Assembly: GCA_002433675.1 (NCBI GenBank)
Contig: DJIP01000170.1
Location: 2,763-9,987, forward strand
Direction: 5' to 3'
DNA length: 7,225 nucleotides
Origin: Halomonas halophila
Lineage (GTDB): Bacteria > Pseudomonadota > Gammaproteobacteria > Pseudomonadales > Halomonadaceae
The position numbers and the translations under genes were made by a program. Below, piece after piece: positions 4,551 through 7,225 of this stretch (position 1 is the first letter of the stretch; the number at the start of each line of letters is the position of its first letter). The notes below the pieces were generated by a model. The model made no database searches. It worked only from the letters and a program-made list of their open reading frames with translations, and was not told the origin of the DNA.

Positions 4551-5711
4551 TCAGCCGCGCTGGTGGGCGAGCCAGGCGCGGATACCGTAGGTCCATGGGG
4601 GCAGCTGGTCGGAGCGTTCGACGCGATTGACCAGAGCGCCAAGGCGTGGGGTGGAGATGGTGACCAGGTCGCCCAGGTGATGGGTAAAGCCCTGACCGGG
4701 CCCGTCGCGGTCCTGAATCGGTGAGAACATGGTGCCGAGGAACAGCATGAAACCATCGGGGTACTGGTGGTGTGCGCCGATGGTCTGGCCGACCAGGTCC
4801 AGCGGGTCGCGGCTGATCTCGCGCATGTCGCTCTGATCTTCCAGCAGGAAGTCGTCGTCGCTGCCTTCGATGCGCAGGCTGACCATGGCCGAGCGCACGT
4901 CGTCGATCGTGAAGTGGTCATCGAACAGGCGAATGAAGGGCCCGATGGCACAGGAGGCGTTGTTATCCTTGGCCTTGCCCAGCAGCAGGGCGCTGCGTCC
5001 TTCCACATCGCGCAGGTTGACGTCGTTGCCCAGTGTTGCGCCGCGGGCGTTGCCTTGTGCATCCACCGCCAGCACGATCTCGGGCTCGGGGTTGTTCCAG
5101 CGCGATGACGGGTGCAGGCCCACCGCCGCGCCCTGGCCTACCGCAGACAGCGGCTGCGACTTGGTGAAGACCTCGGCGTCGGGGCCGATGCCGACCTCCA
5201 TGTACTGGGACCAGGCGCCACGGGATTGAAGCTCGGCCTTGAGCGCCATGGCCTCGTCGGAGCCGGGACGGATCTTCGACAGGTCACCGCCGATCACGCG
5301 CTTGAGTTCCTCGCGCAGCTCGCCGGCGCGGGTGGCGTCGCCACCGGCCTGCTCCTCGATGACGCGTTCCAGCAGGCTGACCGCGAAGGTCACCCCACAA
5401 GCCTTGATCGCCTGGACGTCGCAGGGCGCGAGCAGGTGGGGCGCGCGCTGGGGTGTCTGGCAGGAATTCTCCAGCAGGCTGTCCAGGCTACCCAGGGACT
5501 CGCCCTCGGCGTTGGCGACCAGCTCGGCGGCGTCGTCGCGTTCGAGCAGGTCGGCCATGACATTGATGGTGGCCGACAGATCGATAAGCTGGCCATCGCG
5601 AACGGTCACCAGGACGGGGCCTCGCTGGTCGTCGCGCCACACTCGGCCGACCAGCAGGGCACGGTCGGCGTCGTCGGGCAGGATGTTGCGGGCGGTAAGG
5701 CGGGGACTCAT
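4551..5711 (-). CDS. XylX-like FAH-superfamily protein, probable 2-keto-3-deoxy-sugar-acid dehydratase
   Basis: A 386-residue protein, much longer than simple FAH hydrolases. From memory it strongly resembles Caulobacter XylX, which in the Weimberg route converts 2-keto-3-deoxy-xylonate to alpha-ketoglutarate semialdehyde. Shared blocks are GVTFAVSLLERVIEE (106-120), WSQYMEVGIGPDAEVFTK (167-184), the metal-site WNNPEPEIVL (Glu209, Glu211), LGNDVNLRDVEGRSALLLGK (227-246, with Asp230 and Lys246), AKDNNASCAIGPF (247-259), HQYPDGFMLFLGTMF (315-329) and PIQDRDGPGQGFTH (331-344). The ATG at 5711 has a modest AGAGG about eight bases upstream and lies 39 bp after the stop of the FAD dehydrogenase, so the two are probably cotranscribed. 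The pentonate or deoxyhexonate it prefers cannot be read from the sequence. It could act on the same 2-keto-3-deoxy acid as the downstream SDR/FAH pair. Confidence 0.9.
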   Translation of the reverse strand: MSPRLTARNILPDDADRALLVGRVWRDDQRGPVLVTVRDGQLIDLSATINVMADLLERDDAAELVANAEGESLGSLDSLLENSCQTPQRAPHLLAPCDVQAIKACGVTFAVSLLERVIEEQAGGDATRAGELREELKRVIGGDLSKIRPGSDEAMALKAELQSRGAWSQYMEVGIGPDAEVFTKSQPLSAVGQGAAVGLHPSSRWNNPEPEIVLAVDAQGNARGATLGNDVNLRDVEGRSALLLGKAKDNNASCAIGPFIRLFDDHFTIDDVRSAMVSLRIEGSDDDFLLEDQSDMREISRDPLDLVGQTIGAHHQYPDGFMLFLGTMFSPIQDRDGPGQGFTHHLGDLVTISTPRLGALVNRVERSDQLPPWTYGIRAWLAHQRG

Positions 5712-5750
5712 GTTAGGGCCTCTATCTGTTGAAAAGGGGAAGTCGATGGT

Positions 5751-7172
5751 TCAGCGCTGCATTCTCGGCAGGATGCGCCCGGGGCTCATCAGGCCGCGGG
5801 GGTCCAGGAGGCGCTTCAGGCCACGCATGATGTCGTGCCCCGGCGCCGACAGGCTTTCGAGAAAGTAGGGCTGCTTGATGCGACCGATGCCGTGCTCGGC
5901 GCTGATGCTGCCGTCGAACTCGGCGACAATGGCAAACAGCTGCTCTTCCAGTTCATGCAGCAGGCTGCGCTTGTCGTCGTCGCCCAGGTGCGCCGGCGGC
6001 AGGATATTGAAGTGCAGGTTGCCATCGCCGACGTGGCCGTAGGCGATGACCTGAGAGTCGGGCGAGGCCTTGGTGATCGCCGCCTCCGCCTGGTCATGGA
6101 AGGCGGTAAGCTGCGAGATCGGCAGCGAGACGTCGGTACGCAGGTGCTCGCCACGGCGCTGCTGGCCTTCCAGCATGGCCTCTCGCAGCTGCCATAGCTG
6201 GGCTGCCTGGGTGTCGCTTGTGGCCAGCACACCATCCTCCAGCAGGCCGTCCTCGAGTCCACGCTCGAACAAGGCCTCGATCATGCTGTCGAGATCCGCA
6301 GGACCGCTGGCGGCGACTTCCATCAGCACGTACACCGGGTGGGGTGCATCCAGCGGGTCCGGCAGTGAGGGATCAGCTTCCAGGGCAAGTTCCATGCAGG
6401 CCCGCGGAATCAGCTCGAAGGCGGTCAGCAGGTCGCAGCAGCTGCGTCTTGCCTGGGCGTAGAGCTTCAGCACCGAGGCCACGTCGGGGCAGCCGATCAG
6501 CGCCGTGCGTGTCACCTGGGGACGAGGGTAGAGCTTGAGTACCGCGCCGGTGACGATGCCCAGGGTACCCTCGGCACCGATGAACAGCTGCTTCAGGTCG
6601 TAGCCGGTGTTGTTCTTGTGCAGTGCCTTCATGTCGTCGAGCAGGCGGCCGTCCGGCAGCGCCACCTCGATACCCAGTACCAGCTGGCGCATCATGCCGT
6701 AGCGCAGCACGTTCAGGCCGCCGGCGTTGGTGGCGATATTGCCGCCGATCTGGCAGCTGCCCTGGGCGCCGAGGGCCAGCGGAAAGGTGCAATCCTCGGC
6801 CTCGGCGGCGTCCTTGATGGTCTGCAGTACGCAGCCGGCGTCGACGCTCACGGTGAAGTTGATCGGATCGATGGAGCGAATTTTATTAAGCCGCTCCAGG
6901 CTGATGACCAGCTCCGGTGTCTGGCTGTCCGGCAGGGCGCCTTCGACCAGGCCGCTGCCGCCACCCTGGGGGACCACCGGAATATCGTGGCGATGGCAGT
7001 AGCCGAGTACCTGCGCCACCTGCTCAGAGGTCGCCGGGCGAGCCACCGCCAACGGCAGACCGCCGCGGGCGCCGGCCCAGTCGACCCGATAGCGCTCGAG
7101 GTCGTCTGTCAGCACGCCGGTGCTGCCCAGGGTCTCTCGCAGAAAGGTCAGCAGGTCGTCGTTGGCGCTCAT
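5751..7172 (-). CDS. FAD-linked D-2-hydroxyacid dehydrogenase (GlcD / D2HGDH family)
   Basis: A 473-residue flavoprotein of the vanillyl-alcohol-oxidase fold, expected to oxidise a D-2-hydroxyacid to its 2-keto acid and pass electrons to an acceptor other than NAD. The FAD-binding PCMH domain covers about 38-216, with PQGGGSGL (68-75), NIATNAGG (145-152), NNTGYDLKQLFIGAEGTLG (187-205). The C-terminal FAD-linked oxidase domain has TDVSLP (346-351), YGHVGDGNLHFN (378-389; His380 and His387 likely metal ligands), SAEHGIGR (424-431; Glu426, His427) and DPRGLMSPGRIL (457-468). In D2HGDH a Lys precedes the TDVSLP-type motif; here it appears to be Arg345, so the substrate may differ. D-lactate, glycolate, D-2-hydroxyglutarate or a sugar-acid-derived hydroxyacid are candidates. 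The start has GGAGA upstream, although the frame is open to the window edge. Confidence 0.92.
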   Translation of the reverse strand: MSANDDLLTFLRETLGSTGVLTDDLERYRVDWAGARGGLPLAVARPATSEQVAQVLGYCHRHDIPVVPQGGGSGLVEGALPDSQTPELVISLERLNKIRSIDPINFTVSVDAGCVLQTIKDAAEAEDCTFPLALGAQGSCQIGGNIATNAGGLNVLRYGMMRQLVLGIEVALPDGRLLDDMKALHKNNTGYDLKQLFIGAEGTLGIVTGAVLKLYPRPQVTRTALIGCPDVASVLKLYAQARRSCCDLLTAFELIPRACMELALEADPSLPDPLDAPHPVYVLMEVAASGPADLDSMIEALFERGLEDGLLEDGVLATSDTQAAQLWQLREAMLEGQQRRGEHLRTDVSLPISQLTAFHDQAEAAITKASPDSQVIAYGHVGDGNLHFNILPPAHLGDDDKRSLLHELEEQLFAIVAEFDGSISAEHGIGRIKQPYFLESLSAPGHDIMRGLKRLLDPRGLMSPGRILPRMQR

Positions 7173-7225
7173 CGGGGGCTTCTCCGCTCGGCGGGCGGCC
7201 AGGGGCCGCCCAGGTTGTTCAAGTT
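7169..7225 (-). CDS. Possible C-terminal end of an upstream gene (partial, unrecognised)
   Basis: A frame enters the window at 7225 and reads NLNNLGGPWPPAERRSPR before a TGA at 7171-7169 that overlaps the FAD dehydrogenase ATG as ATGA. This is the same coupling seen at the FAH/alcohol dehydrogenase junction, which makes a real upstream gene plausible. Only 18 codons are visible and no family can be assigned. Chance is possible, since the dehydrogenase frame is also open here. Confidence 0.35.
   Translation of the reverse strand, partial: NLNNLGGPWPPAERRSPR
7193..7211. other. GC-rich perfect hairpin before the FAD dehydrogenase start
   Basis: GGGCGGCC (7193-7200) and GGCCGCCC (7204-7211) form an 8-bp perfect stem with a 3-nt loop, about 20 bp before the ATG on the minus strand. 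Neither side has a T tract. It could fold in the mRNA close to the Shine-Dalgarno site and affect initiation, or simply reflect GC-rich coding sequence of the upstream gene. Confidence 0.5.

Overview
The window comes from a high-GC bacterial chromosome. Gene style, Shine-Dalgarno sites and protein families fit a proteobacterium, and a Halomonas-like gammaproteobacterium is my guess from general resemblance only. All convincing genes lie on the minus strand, so transcription runs from base 7225 towards base 1. The long plus-strand reading frames are antisense shadows of these genes.

Layout in transcription order: (1) 7225-7169, the last codons of a possible upstream gene that overlaps the next start. 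(2) 7172-5751, an FAD-linked D-2-hydroxyacid dehydrogenase of the GlcD/D2HGDH type. (3) 5711-4551, a long fumarylacetoacetate hydrolase (FAH)-superfamily protein that resembles Caulobacter XylX, a 2-keto-3-deoxy-pentonate dehydratase, followed by a strong intrinsic terminator (4512-4487). (4) 4550-4014, an intergenic leader with three 17-bp tandem repeats. (5) 4013-3402, an exported cytochrome P460-family protein with a CNACH haem motif. (6) 3401-2437, a long stretch without a convincing gene. It holds an inverted repeat, short tandem repeats, several hairpins, an orphan intrinsic terminator and the probable control region of the next gene. (7) 2436-1687, a short-chain dehydrogenase of the BDH2/2-keto-3-deoxy-L-fuconate dehydrogenase type. 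(8) 1731-1468, three tandem 88-bp copies of the 3' end of that dehydrogenase gene plus its downstream spacer. (9) 1417-566, a second, shorter FAH-superfamily protein of the 2,4-diketo-3-deoxy-sugar-acid hydrolase type. (10) 569-1, the N-terminal half of a zinc-dependent sugar alcohol/acid dehydrogenase, cut by the window edge and overlapping gene 9 by 4 bp.

Together the genes look like part of a non-phosphorylative sugar or sugar-acid catabolic cluster (L-fucose, L-rhamnose, L-galactonate or pentose type). The SDR would oxidise a 2-keto-3-deoxy acid and the short FAH protein would cleave the diketo product to pyruvate plus a hydroxyacid such as lactate. The XylX-like protein would instead dehydrate a 2-keto-3-deoxy acid towards alpha-ketoglutarate semialdehyde. 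The FAD enzyme could oxidise a D-2-hydroxyacid. Substrates are inferred from family resemblance and context, not shown by the sequence.

The least ordinary parts are the triplicated 88-bp unit, which repeats the SDR C-terminal codons and stop together with a TATAAC box, and the cytochrome P460 gene with its repeat-rich flanks set between two sugar-acid transcription units. I see no CRISPR array, tRNA, rRNA or recognisable transposase.
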